This document shows, one piece after another, positions 1 to 9,173 of a stretch of 64,000 nucleotides of DNA (positions are counted from its first letter, which is position 1; each line of letters starts with the position of its first letter). Source of the stretch: Kiritimatiellaeota bacterium B1221 (GTDB lineage Bacteria; Verrucomicrobiota; Kiritimatiellia; SS1-B-03-39; UBA6053). The translations under genes were made by a program, and so were the position numbers. The DNA lies in NCBI GenBank assembly GCA_029269125.1, contig JARHXX010000013.1, forward strand, positions 1-64,000, given 5' to 3'. Under the pieces are notes generated by a model. The model did not search any database. It had not been told where the DNA came from and saw nothing but the letters and a program-made list of their open reading frames with translations.

Positions 1-121
1 CGATCGCCCCGCAAGCGGGACTCCGGCGTGGGAGGGGGGAGAGGAAGTGCGGTTTTGATTTAGATATTCCGATCGCCCCGCAAGCGGGACTCCGGCGTGG
101 GAGAGGGAGAGGAAGTGCGGT
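1..121. repeat. Two direct copies of a hairpin repeat
   Basis: Two nearly identical units of about 52 bases start at 1 and 70 (69-base period). Each contains CCCGC-AA-GCGGG, able to form a short hairpin, followed by ACTCCGG and a purine-rich run. A related copy (22 of 23 bases over the hairpin core) lies at 46310-46332 and a diverged copy in the opposite orientation near 52444-52470. They lie downstream of the gspK stop and look like dispersed intergenic palindromes. The first unit may be cut by the window edge. Confidence 0.75.
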
Positions 122-132
122 TCGATCCTTGT

Positions 133-1146
133 CTACAATTCCCGTTCTTCATAGGAGACGAGGGTGATTTCACCCCCGGTAAACTCATAAATGGCAAGGC
201 TTCCTTTTTTGATGCCGGCAACTTCCCCGATGCTGACGACGCGTACCCAGTTGAAATCGCTTAACGAAAATAATTCACTCGTCTCTGAGGATAATCCGCC
301 GGCGGCGAGTCCCTGGTTTAAGTCGTTGTATCCGTCATCATCGGTGCCAAACTCGCCATCGGCGCCTGAGCGTCCTTCAATAATCTGGTCTACCTGATCC
401 TCCCGAATACCGGATAAGGACATTAAAACTTCTTTGGAGGCTGAATTTATATTAACGGTGGCGTTCCCGTAGACGGTGAGCAATCCGGCGATGCCGCTCA
501 CCACGACTTCCGGTTCGTCATAATATTCCTCAAGGGTGCCTCCGTAAAGGATGGCTTTGGTGAAGCCTCGAATCATTCCCAGTTCGGCGAGGCTTTCAAC
601 CGGATCATTTTTTACCGGAAGTTCCAAGTCCTGGTAGTAACTGTCATCTTCCTCTGCACCCAGTAACCGGGTGGCCTCATCTTCGTCGGTCCAATCCCGG
701 AAGGCCGCAATGAGTTGTGCATGATAATCATCCGGCACCCCGCTGTTTTCCAACATTTGTTCCCAGTCCGGATCGGACAGGCTATTGACGTTCCGCCGGC
801 TGCTTTCCGGGGTGATCGAGAGCTGGATGGTTCCTTCGTCCATCTTCACGGGGTAGCCGTGGATTGCGACGCCGCGTTGTAAATTTTTCATGGCCACGAA
901 CAATTCCTCCGGGGTGTCTTCGTCGGCTTCGTTCCCGACCCGGGTCGCTTGCAGAAGCATCCATTTGGCGTATTCCTGTCCCCCTAAAGATAAGTGACGG
1001 GCCTTCATGCCAAAACGTTGCCGGGCCGCCAAATCGGATTCCATGCGAATGCGAAAGATAAAGCTGATGAGCAGCGTGGAAATCATCACGATGGTGACCA
1101 AGGCCAACATGAGGGCGGAACCCTGTTTGTGACGGGGGGGGATCAT
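133..1146 (-). CDS. gspK: Type II secretion minor pseudopilin GspK-like
   Basis: About 337 residues. The N-terminus has a short basic leader, a Gly-Ser processing site (KQGSALMLALV) and a single hydrophobic helix, as in pseudopilins. The large C-terminal part contains a helix-hairpin-type segment (NINSASKEVLMSLSGI), typical of GspK. GspK caps the pseudopilus with GspI and GspJ. I chose the ATG at 1146 because it starts the pseudopilin leader and overlaps the gspJ stop as ATGA; the frame is open 55 codons upstream, but that extension lies within gspJ and lacks pilin character. Last gene of recN-gspJ-gspK. No other secretion genes are in the window. Confidence 0.85.
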   Translation of the reverse strand: MIPPRHKQGSALMLALVTIVMISTLLISFIFRIRMESDLAARQRFGMKARHLSLGGQEYAKWMLLQATRVGNEADEDTPEELFVAMKNLQRGVAIHGYPVKMDEGTIQLSITPESSRRNVNSLSDPDWEQMLENSGVPDDYHAQLIAAFRDWTDEDEATRLLGAEEDDSYYQDLELPVKNDPVESLAELGMIRGFTKAILYGGTLEEYYDEPEVVVSGIAGLLTVYGNATVNINSASKEVLMSLSGIREDQVDQIIEGRSGADGEFGTDDDGYNDLNQGLAAGGLSSETSELFSLSDFNWVRVVSIGEVAGIKKGSLAIYEFTGGEITLVSYEEREL

Positions 1147-1826
1147 TGGATTTCCTGAGTGCGGCGTCTTCCTCTGCGGGTTTCCCTGCTCAATTTGCCC
1201 ACGGGGATATCCACTTTGAGGGTGTACACATTCAGGTCGCTGTCCGGCTTCCCTGAATCGATATACATTTTCAGTGCGAGGGTGACAGGCAACTGATTGT
1301 CCCGTTCCCATTCATCGACCCAGTCCTGTTCGGTGAGGTCAAAAAAATACAATTCAAGTCCTTTGACTTTGTTGCTGACGAGCCAGGGTTCCACCGCTTC
1401 GGCCTCCGGACTTTCCGGATCGAGCAGGCTGGAGTAGGCGCGCACGGCCAGTCCTTCTTTTCCGTCTATTGCCTGAATACTCAATTCGATGCGGTTTAAC
1501 CCTTCCCGGGTGGGGTAATCAGAGGGGAGAAAGGCTTTCGAGCGGGTGACCCAACTCAGGAGGTCGTCGGGTGGACTGCCGGTTCCTTTTTCATAAAGAA
1601 ACGTGTAGCGGGTGGGGTCCGAATCAAAAAAAACCGATGAGAGCAGGGTTTCTTCAATTTGAGACAGAATGCCGTCACTGAGGTGAAGCTCATCCAAGGC
1701 ATTTTCCGCGGTGGAGGTGGCGTCGAGTACCGCCCGGAAGGAGCCGAAAATCATCACCGCCATAATACTGAGTAGGGACATGGCCAACAAGACTTCCAGC
1801 AGGGTGAAGCCTCGGTTGCGTCTCAT
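1143..1826 (-). CDS. gspJ: Type II secretion pseudopilin GspJ-like
   Basis: 227 residues. It starts with a classical class III signal, RRNRGFTLLEVLLAMSLLS, with cleavage expected between Gly and Phe and Glu at position +5 of the mature protein, followed by the hydrophobic pilin helix. Size and position directly before gspK favour GspJ over GspI or GspH. The start overlaps the recN stop by ATGA and the stop overlaps the gspK start the same way, so translation is probably coupled. The role is assembly of the pseudopilus tip in the inner membrane and periplasm. Confidence 0.8.
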   Translation of the reverse strand: MRRNRGFTLLEVLLAMSLLSIMAVMIFGSFRAVLDATSTAENALDELHLSDGILSQIEETLLSSVFFDSDPTRYTFLYEKGTGSPPDDLLSWVTRSKAFLPSDYPTREGLNRIELSIQAIDGKEGLAVRAYSSLLDPESPEAEAVEPWLVSNKVKGLELYFFDLTEQDWVDEWERDNQLPVTLALKMYIDSGKPDSDLNVYTLKVDIPVGKLSRETRRGRRRTQEIQ

Positions 1827-3487
1827 CCGGCGTTCTCCAGAAGTTGGCGCGCGTGGTCGACGCTGAGCCTGGCGCCTTTCACGCCTCCCAGCATGCGGGC
1901 AATTTCCTGTACCCGGTCTTCGTCCGCCAGTGCTTTGACCCGGGTGAAGGTCCGGCCGTCAGAAACCTCTTTGGACACGGCCAAATGGTTGTTACCATGC
2001 ACGGCCACCTGGGGTAAATGGGTGATGGAGATGACTTGACGGGTTTCGCCGGCCTGCGCCATTTTTTCGCCGATGGCATGTCCCATTTCGCCGCCCACGT
2101 TGGCATCAATCTCATCGAACACCATCACCGGTATTTGATCTTGATCGGCGAGCAGGGTTTTGATGGCCAGCATCACCCGGGAAATCTCACCACTGGAGGC
2201 AATATCTTTTAAGCTGCGAATTTCTTCTCCGGGATTGGGCGCGAATTTAAAATCAATTTCATCGCAGCCTGCGGATGATGCGGAACTTTCGGTGACGGCG
2301 ATTTCAAAGCGCGCATGTGGAAAGCCCAGATCGATCAGGTGGTTCCGGATTTTTTCACCCAGAATTTCCCCCGCATTCTTCCGGGCATCACGGAGAAGTT
2401 TACCGGAAACCGAAAGGGTTTTATTTGCTTGCTGGAGAGCTTTTTCCAGGTCGGCCAAGCGCTGTTCCCGATTTTCGAGACTTTCGAGTTTTTGTTGGGA
2501 GAGGGTGAGGGTTTCCAAAACTTCTTCAACCGAAGGTCCGTATTTTTTCCGCATCCGGCTGTAGGTGCTGAGACGTTGGTCTAACCAGTCGAGTCTGGAG
2601 GGGTCGGCCTCCATTTTCTCGCCTGCGAAGCGGAGGCTGATGCCCAATTCCCGGACTTGAGAGAGAATTTGGTCCAGTTCTTCGGACCAGACTTCTGCGT
2701 CGGGATAGATTTTTTGGATGCCGCTGATCATCCGTTTGGCGGCCATCAGGGGATCGGTGGCATTTCCTTCGGCATCTTCGAGTGCCTGCAGGGCACCGGA
2801 GACGGATTCTAAAATATTCTGGGCATTGCCGGCCAGGGTATGTTCTTCGCGAAGGGCGTCTTCCTCACCGATTTCCAGGGCGGCCTCCTCCAGTTCTTTC
2901 ACCCGATAACTGAGGAGATCCAGCTGTTCTGCAAAATTACCTTCATCCCCCTGTAAATCCTCCTGCTCGGAGAGGAGATCCTGCAGGACTTTCCAGTCGG
3001 TTTTGTATGATGATTTGAGGTCAGGATTTACGCCGGCGGCATCCACAATCCTTCTTTGGGTTTCAGGTTGAAGGAGGGATTGGTGATCGTAAGGGCCGTG
3101 CATGTCGACCAGCAGATCACCCAGCTGCCTCAGGCAGGCCAAGGTTACCGGATTGTCGTTAATCGATTGCTGTCCACTGCCAGTGCTCTTGACCACTCTT
3201 CTTAAGATGAGCAGGCCGTCTTCACAGGGCTCCAAGCCGGCTTCGTCGAGAAGCTGATTAACTTTTTCGGGGGCGGCCAATTGGAAAACGCCCCGGACCG
3301 AACCTTCGGAGACCCCGGACCGCAGGACTTTTTTATCAGCTCTGGCGCCTAAAATCAGATTAAGAGCTCCCATAAGCACAGATTTACCTGCACCGGTTTC
3401 TCCAGTGATTACATTTAAACCCGGGGTGAACTGGAGAGATATTTTTTCTACCAGTGCCAGGTCCCGTACCATCAGTTCGCTTAACAT
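1823..3487 (-). CDS. recN: DNA repair ATPase RecN
   Basis: About 554 residues, the normal RecN length. An SMC-like ABC ATPase acting early in double-strand break repair. Visible features are Walker A GETGAGKS near residue 33, a central coiled-coil region rich in Glu, Gln and Leu, the C-terminal signature and Walker B (SSGEISRVMLAIK, then VMVFDEIDANVGG) and the H-loop SITHLPQVA. The ATG at 3487 gives the usual MLSEL start; an in-frame GTG lies two codons upstream. First gene of a minus-strand unit with gspJ and gspK. No clear Shine-Dalgarno is seen. The coupling to secretion genes is probably transcriptional only. Confidence 0.95.
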   Translation of the reverse strand: MLSELMVRDLALVEKISLQFTPGLNVITGETGAGKSVLMGALNLILGARADKKVLRSGVSEGSVRGVFQLAAPEKVNQLLDEAGLEPCEDGLLILRRVVKSTGSGQQSINDNPVTLACLRQLGDLLVDMHGPYDHQSLLQPETQRRIVDAAGVNPDLKSSYKTDWKVLQDLLSEQEDLQGDEGNFAEQLDLLSYRVKELEEAALEIGEEDALREEHTLAGNAQNILESVSGALQALEDAEGNATDPLMAAKRMISGIQKIYPDAEVWSEELDQILSQVRELGISLRFAGEKMEADPSRLDWLDQRLSTYSRMRKKYGPSVEEVLETLTLSQQKLESLENREQRLADLEKALQQANKTLSVSGKLLRDARKNAGEILGEKIRNHLIDLGFPHARFEIAVTESSASSAGCDEIDFKFAPNPGEEIRSLKDIASSGEISRVMLAIKTLLADQDQIPVMVFDEIDANVGGEMGHAIGEKMAQAGETRQVISITHLPQVAVHGNNHLAVSKEVSDGRTFTRVKALADEDRVQEIARMLGGVKGARLSVDHARQLLENAG

Positions 3488-3695
3488 GGGCACAGAATAA
3501 TCAAGCCACCGCGCTTTGCAACGCAGAAGTAAAGGGAAGAAGGCGTCTGGAGGCTGAGGGGCGGTGGATGGTGTTGTCTGTTGATCCTGCTTTTCTCTCC
3601 CGGATCACCTTCTTCTCCGACTTCAGGTAGAATTATCTTTGACGATGCAGTTTCATGAGCTAGTAATAAGTCACCTACAATTTTTTGGAGTCTTC

Positions 3696-5213
3696 ATGAA
3701 AATCGAAACATTTTTACGTCATTGGCGTTTACAGGAAAATCCTTTTGTGGCTGAGGAAGCCCGGGATGATGATATTTATCAGAAAATTATGACCGACGGG
3801 GTGGCGCACCCCGAGTTTGAAAAGATTTTCGGACGCCCTGACCGGCCCAGTGCATCGGTTGTGTTTGGAGAAAAGGGAAGCGGGAAGACGGCGCTTCGAC
3901 TGTTGATGGAGCAGCGGTTACGTGAGCACAACGAAACGAATCCCGACAGTAAAACTTGGATTGTGCGTTACGATGAGTGGAATCACATGGTGGACCGCAC
4001 GGTAGGGTCGGAAGCGGATGCAAATGATCCGGCAAATTTTTTAAAGATCCGTTTGGATGATCATATTGATAAGATCATTTCCATGGTGGTGAGTGAGATT
4101 GTGGACGCGGCGAGCCGCTCCTCCTCATCCAAAGTTTCACGTGAACTTTCCAAAACCTTGCGCAAGCTTCCCCGCCAGCACCGCTTGGACCTCGCGTATC
4201 TAACCCTGCTCTATGATCAGCCCACCCTCAGCACCCGGTCAGAACGCTGGCGCAAACTTTCCTCGATATTGAAGGTGAATCAATTTTTCACGCCGATCCA
4301 TGCGATGTATGCGTTAGGTGCGGGACTCATGATTGCATTGTTAGGGGTTTTGGCGGTGGTGGCCAACCCCGGATTATTGATCTACGCGATGCCGGCAGTT
4401 GCCTTGGGCGGATTTATCTCCTTCCTGAGTATTTGGATGAAAATGGGTGCCTTTTTCCGAAACATGAAAAAACGGAAGCGGATCATTGAAGAAATTAAGG
4501 TCGTGGATCATCCGTCCTCTCTTTTATTTCAGCAACTCTGCACCATCAAGAGTTCTGAACTGGATTCCTTGCCATTGCCGACGCCCGCGGACCGGGACTG
4601 TCGCTATGAATTACTGGGCCGCCTCCAGCGTCTGATCAAGGGCTTGGGTTTTGTGAGTATGACGGTATTGATCGATCGGGTGGACGAGCCCAGTTTGGTC
4701 AATGGCGATGCCAAAAAAATGCGCAATCTGATCTGGCCGTTGTTTACGCACAAAATTCTTCAGCAGGATGGCTTGGGAATTAAAATGTTATTGCCCATTG
4801 AATTGGGATACGAATTGCGTCGGGAAAATGCGGACTTCTTTATGGGAGCCCGGTTGGATAAAGGTAATTTGATTGAGCGTTTGGAATGGACCGGTGTAAA
4901 CCTTTTTGACATTTGCAATCATCGGGTGGAAGCGGCCTTTGAAGCGGAAGAAGGCTCGGAAGAGGATGTGCCCACCGCACTCAAGGACCTGTTCGAAGAT
5001 AAGGTTTCGGTGCAGGATTTGGTGGATGCTTTGGATCAGATGAAACAACCCCGTGATGCCTTTAAGTTTCTCTACGAAATTATTATTCAGCATTGTAAAG
5101 GTTCCACGGATGCTGATCCTGAATTCTATATTCCCAAATTAACTTTGGAACAGGTCCGCCGTCATCAGGCGCAGCGGGTACAGGATCTTTCCCGCGGCTA
5201 CAGCGCGGCCTGA
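3696..5213 (+). CDS. Membrane-anchored P-loop ATPase (KAP-like), function unknown
   Basis: 505 residues. Walker A (GEKGSGKTALR) lies near residues 58-67. Two adjacent hydrophobic helices lie near residues 204-248, between the Walker A region and the rest of the ATPase. A probable Walker B/acidic motif (VLIDRVDEP) lies near residues 323-331. An ATPase core interrupted by a transmembrane pair resembles the KAP NTPase layout, but I cannot name the family. The start at 3696 has GGAG five bases upstream; an earlier ATG at 3639 lacks this. The gene is divergent from recN with about 210 bases between. Monocistronic by position. KAP-like proteins have been linked to membrane organisation and to phage defence; nothing here decides between these. 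Confidence 0.75.
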   Translation: MKIETFLRHWRLQENPFVAEEARDDDIYQKIMTDGVAHPEFEKIFGRPDRPSASVVFGEKGSGKTALRLLMEQRLREHNETNPDSKTWIVRYDEWNHMVDRTVGSEADANDPANFLKIRLDDHIDKIISMVVSEIVDAASRSSSSKVSRELSKTLRKLPRQHRLDLAYLTLLYDQPTLSTRSERWRKLSSILKVNQFFTPIHAMYALGAGLMIALLGVLAVVANPGLLIYAMPAVALGGFISFLSIWMKMGAFFRNMKKRKRIIEEIKVVDHPSSLLFQQLCTIKSSELDSLPLPTPADRDCRYELLGRLQRLIKGLGFVSMTVLIDRVDEPSLVNGDAKKMRNLIWPLFTHKILQQDGLGIKMLLPIELGYELRRENADFFMGARLDKGNLIERLEWTGVNLFDICNHRVEAAFEAEEGSEEDVPTALKDLFEDKVSVQDLVDALDQMKQPRDAFKFLYEIIIQHCKGSTDADPEFYIPKLTLEQVRRHQAQRVQDLSRGYSAA

Positions 5214-5215
5214 CG

Positions 5216-5341
5216 CAGGCTTCGGCCTGTGGGAACGTCGAATATTGAACCTGCAACACTCAGACATTCCGCACCGAGATTGAAGATGTCTACGCGCTTC
5301 GCTGAGTGCCGACGTCTCTGTCCACAGGCGGGAAAGCCCGC
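5216..5341. repeat. Imperfect inverted repeat with internal hairpins
   Basis: Between the convergent stops at 5213 and 5348. A UUCG-loop hairpin CAGGC-TTCG-GCCTG is at 5216-5229. GCCTGTGG (5225-5232) and ACGTCG (5236-5241) pair with CGACGT (5310-5315) and CCACAGGC (5322-5329). A second hairpin GCGGG-AAAG-CCCGC lies at 5328-5341, directly after the minus-strand lipoprotein gene. It may act as a bidirectional terminator although no T-run follows, or be a palindromic element related to that at 48943-49027. Confidence 0.5.
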
Positions 5342-5347
5342 GTTATG

Positions 5348-5797
5348 TTATCTCCACACCCTGACGTTCACCTGCTGACGTCCCCAGTTTAAGGCCTGCT
5401 GGTGGCTGTCGAAGTAAAGGTCCAGTTTGTGTCCCTTGATGGCGCCGCCCCGGTCTTCGACTCGTCCGTAGCCATAGCCCGGCACGTAGAGAATCGTGCC
5501 CATGGGGAAGACCGAGGTGTCGGCTGCAATGGTTCCCCGCTTGGCCCGGGTACCGGAAGCGGTAATGCCCACATCCTTCGCTTTGCCTTTGTTGGGGCCT
5601 GAAGCAATGACCGGTTTGCCCAGTCGCCACCAGCTTCGTTTCCAATTACAGCAAATGCCACAGTCGCAGTATCCGGTCACCTCTAATCGTCGGACTTCCG
5701 AAGCCGGGGGAAGATTCCGGGCATATTCGGGAGTACTGGCACAACCCCACCAGAAGAGGACGAGGAGCAGTCCCCCCATCCGCAGTCCGGAGTTCAT
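5348..5797 (-). CDS. 3D-domain lipoprotein
   Basis: 149 residues. A lipoprotein signal peptide ends in the lipobox WWGC (Cys near residue 19), placing the protein in a membrane facing the periplasm. A Cys-rich stretch (GYCDCGICC) follows, then a C-terminal 3D domain with the conserved Asp triad (VEDRG, then KLDLYFDS). The 3D fold is shared with the MltA and YuiC lytic transglycosylases, so a role in peptidoglycan turnover is likely but not shown. The start overlaps the stop of the NtrC-like regulator (ATGA). Last of five overlapping genes, so it may be a direct output of the signalling proteins encoded before it. Confidence 0.85.
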   Translation of the reverse strand: MNSGLRMGGLLLVLFWWGCASTPEYARNLPPASEVRRLEVTGYCDCGICCNWKRSWWRLGKPVIASGPNKGKAKDVGITASGTRAKRGTIAADTSVFPMGTILYVPGYGYGRVEDRGGAIKGHKLDLYFDSHQQALNWGRQQVNVRVWR

Positions 5798-7173
5798 TTC
5801 GGATCGTCCAGGGGAAGGGTGATATTGAGTTTATCCATTTTATATTTCAGAATACGTCGAGTGGTTCCCAGTTTCTCCGCGGCCTTGGTCTGTACCCCTC
5901 CACAACTCCGCAAGGCTTCGATCACCAGTTCTCTTTCGATTTGATCCACAGATTTCGCCAGGTTTTCTTCCAGCTCAATGGTATGTTTCGGGCGGAAATG
6001 TTTATTGCGGTGGAATTCATTCGGGAGCTGATCCAGGCTGAGTTCTTCATGGTCCCCATGGAGCACCAGACAGCGTTCGATAACATTCTTGAGTTCCCGG
6101 ATATTTCCGGGCCAGTCGTAAATACAAAGCGCTTTGAGTGCTTCGGTTTGAATGGAGGACGTTTTGACATGCATGCTGTTTCTTAATTCATCCAAAAAAT
6201 GCTCCGCGAAAATGGGGATATCTTCACGGCGGTTTCGAAGGGCAGGCAAATGAATGGGAACGGCATTTAATTCAAAATAGAGTTCTTTCTGAAATTCGCC
6301 CGATTTTATTTTTTCATTGAGCGACTGATTGGTGGTGGCAATAATGCGGGCACTGCTGTGCCGAGAGCCTGACCCGCCCAGTCGGGAATAGTCTTTTAAT
6401 TGAATTAAACGTAATATTTTGGTTTGGGTGGAAGAGGGGAGATCCCCGATATCATCAAAAAATAAAGTTCCCGAGGCTGCGAGATCGATGCGGCCGGGAT
6501 TTACTTTTCCTTCGGGTGACTGCGGGCTTTTGTCGTGTCCGAAAATTTCGCTTTCGATCAGCGTTTCAGGAATGGTTGCGCAATAGACGCCGACAAAAGG
6601 TTCTTCTTTTCTTTCGCTCCAGGCATGGATTTGCCGGGCCAACATTTCTTTCCCGGTTCCCGATTCTCCATGGATCAGCACTGGCAAATCATGATCGGCC
6701 GCTTTTTTGGCCATGGCAACGGCCTCCTCGAAGAGGTCGGAATATCCCAGCAGACTGTCTTCGGGATACTGTCTGGAAATATCGGATTCCATGGCGCGGA
6801 TTTTACGTATCAATTTCCGGTTTTCCAAAGTGCGCCACACCAATTGTTTGAGTTCCTGAACATCAAAGGGTTTGGTGATAAAATCGACGGCGCCTGACTT
6901 AATGGATTCGACAATCGGACGTGATTCACTGGAGGCGCTGATCATAATAATCGGTAAGTCCGGGTAGAGCTGCACCAATTCCTTTAGCAGGGTTACTCCG
7001 TCTTTTTGGGGCATCACCACATCCAAAAGCACCAGGTCCACTTCTGTGGAAGCGAGGGTGTCCATTGCCGCAAAGGCATTACTGGAGAGGAGGACGTCAT
7101 ATTCAACTTGAAAGATTGCACGGAGGGATTCCCTTGCGCCCGTGTCATCGTCAACAACTAAGATTTTTTTCAT
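5794..7173 (-). CDS. NtrC-family response regulator with degenerate AAA+ domain
   Basis: 459 residues in three parts. The receiver (1-120) has acidic residues 8-10, phosphoacceptor Asp51 and Lys101, all intact. The AAA+ domain (about 140-370) has Walker A GESGTGKE at 169-176. The C-terminal Fis-type helix-turn-helix is at about 410-455. The AAA+ domain lacks key sigma54-activator residues: GAFTGA is replaced by SPQSPE (216-221), Walker B reads FFDDIG (Asp241 where Glu is expected), and the two positions of the PspF arginine fingers are Gln295 and Glu301. Sensor II (WPGNIRELKN) is retained. It probably binds DNA in a phosphorylation-dependent way without remodelling sigma54. Coupled by ATGA overlaps to the kinase before and the lipoprotein after. 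Confidence 0.9.
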   Translation of the reverse strand: MKKILVVDDDTGARESLRAIFQVEYDVLLSSNAFAAMDTLASTEVDLVLLDVVMPQKDGVTLLKELVQLYPDLPIIMISASSESRPIVESIKSGAVDFITKPFDVQELKQLVWRTLENRKLIRKIRAMESDISRQYPEDSLLGYSDLFEEAVAMAKKAADHDLPVLIHGESGTGKEMLARQIHAWSERKEEPFVGVYCATIPETLIESEIFGHDKSPQSPEGKVNPGRIDLAASGTLFFDDIGDLPSSTQTKILRLIQLKDYSRLGGSGSRHSSARIIATTNQSLNEKIKSGEFQKELYFELNAVPIHLPALRNRREDIPIFAEHFLDELRNSMHVKTSSIQTEALKALCIYDWPGNIRELKNVIERCLVLHGDHEELSLDQLPNEFHRNKHFRPKHTIELEENLAKSVDQIERELVIEALRSCGGVQTKAAEKLGTTRRILKYKMDKLNITLPLDDPK

Positions 7174-9173
7174 GTAGAGGCTCCCATTTTAAATGCGGGA
7201 AGAATCAGTCGGACCTGAGTTCCCCGAGGATTACTTGTGATTTCTATTTTACCATTATGATCAGCCATGGTTCGCTGCGCGATGGGAAGGCCTAAACCGA
7301 GGCCCCGCGCTTTTTTACTGCAAAAGGGTGAGAATATGTGGTCCCGTAAATCTTCCTGAATACCCGGTCCGTTGTCGGAAATACCGATTTCAACGGTTTC
7401 ACCGCATTGTAAATCAAACCCGTTTTTGAGGGTGACGTGGATGGACCCTTTCCGGTTTTCCAAGGCCTCGGCGGCATTCAACAGAATGTGTTCAATGGTG
7501 TGGGTGAGGGCATTAAGATCTGCCAGAATATCCGGAAGGCAGGATTCAATTTCATCCGTTACATCCGGGAGAGGGGTGTAAGGGGGATCTTTTTGAAAGT
7601 TGACCCAGGCGAACTGCAGGGCCTGGCGGACATCCATTTTGATCAGGGACAACTCGCGGGGATGCGCGAACTCATTTAATTGATCGATCATGGCGGTAAG
7701 GCGGTTTATTTCGTGTCCGACCAACTCACTGAATTCGGCTCTGAATTCCGGGTCCTGATATCGGTCGGGTAACAGTTGAGCGAAGGTTTTAATTGTTACC
7801 AGAGGATTCCGGACTTCATGGGACATGCTGGATGCCAGTTGATTCCAGAACAATCCGCGTTCCAAGCGGTCCTGTTTGTCCTGGATGGCATTCTCGTGCG
7901 TGCGATCCTGAACCGTCATGAGAATCCCGGAGTATCTGTTTTGACTGCGGATGCTGATTGCGGTGGCCCGTAAGGGGCGTCCATTGCTGGGATCGGTCCA
8001 CTCGCGGGTGATCGGTGCGTCGTCCTCTGACTGAGACAGTAAATTTGCAGTTTGATAAAGGTGGGGACCCAATGATTGTATGGGTTTTCCGGTTTTATCG
8101 GGATTGTCTCCTCCGAGGATGGCCTGGGTGGTCGGGCTGCACCACCGGATCGTCTCATGGGCATCCGCATAAATAATCCCCACCGGAAGAGCATTGATCA
8201 GGGTTTCTGCCAAGGTTTTTTGCAAACTGACTTCCTGATAAAGAAGCGCACGTTCTAAAGAGACCGCCATCAGATCTGAAATCAGAATTAACTGATCCAG
8301 CTTTTCTTCATTAAAAGGTTTTCCATTGAGCGCGTAACTGGAGAAGAACCAGCCGATGAGGCCGTTTTTCCCCCGGAGGGGCACAATAATTTCAGCTCCC
8401 AAACGGTCCAGCACCCGGTTTAACATAATCTGCTCGCGGGTGGAGTCCAGATGGGTGATCCCGGAGCGGGTCACCAGCCGTGGATGATTTTCGAACCAGC
8501 GAATAAAATAATCGTCCGCTTCGAATACACAGTCTTTTGCTTCGGGTGAGAGCATCCAGCCCGCGCAAACGGTGTAAGAATTTTCGCGGAAGCGTCGCAG
8601 GGCGATTCCTGCTCTGGAGAGATGCATTACAGCTGAAATTTCTTCCAGAAGCCGTTCCTGCAGGGCCGCGACATTGTCCATGCTCCGCATAATGCGGATC
8701 AGTTCCCGTACCGAAAAAACATTATCGAGTGTATGGGTACTTGATTCAGTTTGTATGGGAGACCGGGCTTCATCCGCTTCGCGGGTCAGTTTCCGGTTTT
8801 CTTCTTTGAGATCGAGGAATTCCTGGGCGATGCTGACGCGGTTGGCGATGAGAGTGGTCGGTTCCCTGAGGTCCAGGATACCGTGCACCCGTTGAATAGC
8901 AGGCTGTTGCATCGGGGTGGATGTAAGGGTGCCGAGGACCAGAAAGAGATGGTGAGGGAATTGTTCCAGAATAATATCCAGTTCCGGTGCATCCTCCGGT
9001 AAACGAATATCCAGCAAAATAACCCCGGGGCCTCCGCGGTCCAGTAAGCGGCTGAATTCATAAAAGCTGTCGCACAGTTGGAGATCAAATTTTTCGGAGA
9101 GCAGGGGACGAATGCGGTCGCAAAGATCGCTGTCTCTTGAAAAGAGAGTGACGGTTTGTGGATAGGGACTCAT
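7170..9173 (-). CDS. Soluble hybrid histidine kinase (pseudo-receiver, GAF, PAS, HisKA, HATPase)
   Basis: 667 residues, no transmembrane helix. Residues 1-120 resemble a receiver with an Asp at the phosphoacceptor place (VILLDIRLPE) but without a clear acidic pair or conserved Lys, so it is probably a pseudo-receiver. A GAF-like domain (about 150-320) and a PAS domain (about 325-430) follow. The H-box is SSMSHEVRNPLVTIKTF; the ATPase has N-box NAAEAL, G1 DNGPGI and G2 GLGLGLP. The H-box region closely resembles that of the next upstream kinase (NPLVT-KTF-QLLP-RYQD), pointing to tandem duplication. Overlaps both neighbours by ATGA. Its likely partner is the regulator at 5794-7173. Confidence 0.9.
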   Translation of the reverse strand: MSPYPQTVTLFSRDSDLCDRIRPLLSEKFDLQLCDSFYEFSRLLDRGGPGVILLDIRLPEDAPELDIILEQFPHHLFLVLGTLTSTPMQQPAIQRVHGILDLREPTTLIANRVSIAQEFLDLKEENRKLTREADEARSPIQTESSTHTLDNVFSVRELIRIMRSMDNVAALQERLLEEISAVMHLSRAGIALRRFRENSYTVCAGWMLSPEAKDCVFEADDYFIRWFENHPRLVTRSGITHLDSTREQIMLNRVLDRLGAEIIVPLRGKNGLIGWFFSSYALNGKPFNEEKLDQLILISDLMAVSLERALLYQEVSLQKTLAETLINALPVGIIYADAHETIRWCSPTTQAILGGDNPDKTGKPIQSLGPHLYQTANLLSQSEDDAPITREWTDPSNGRPLRATAISIRSQNRYSGILMTVQDRTHENAIQDKQDRLERGLFWNQLASSMSHEVRNPLVTIKTFAQLLPDRYQDPEFRAEFSELVGHEINRLTAMIDQLNEFAHPRELSLIKMDVRQALQFAWVNFQKDPPYTPLPDVTDEIESCLPDILADLNALTHTIEHILLNAAEALENRKGSIHVTLKNGFDLQCGETVEIGISDNGPGIQEDLRDHIFSPFCSKKARGLGLGLPIAQRTMADHNGKIEITSNPRGTQVRLILPAFKMGAST

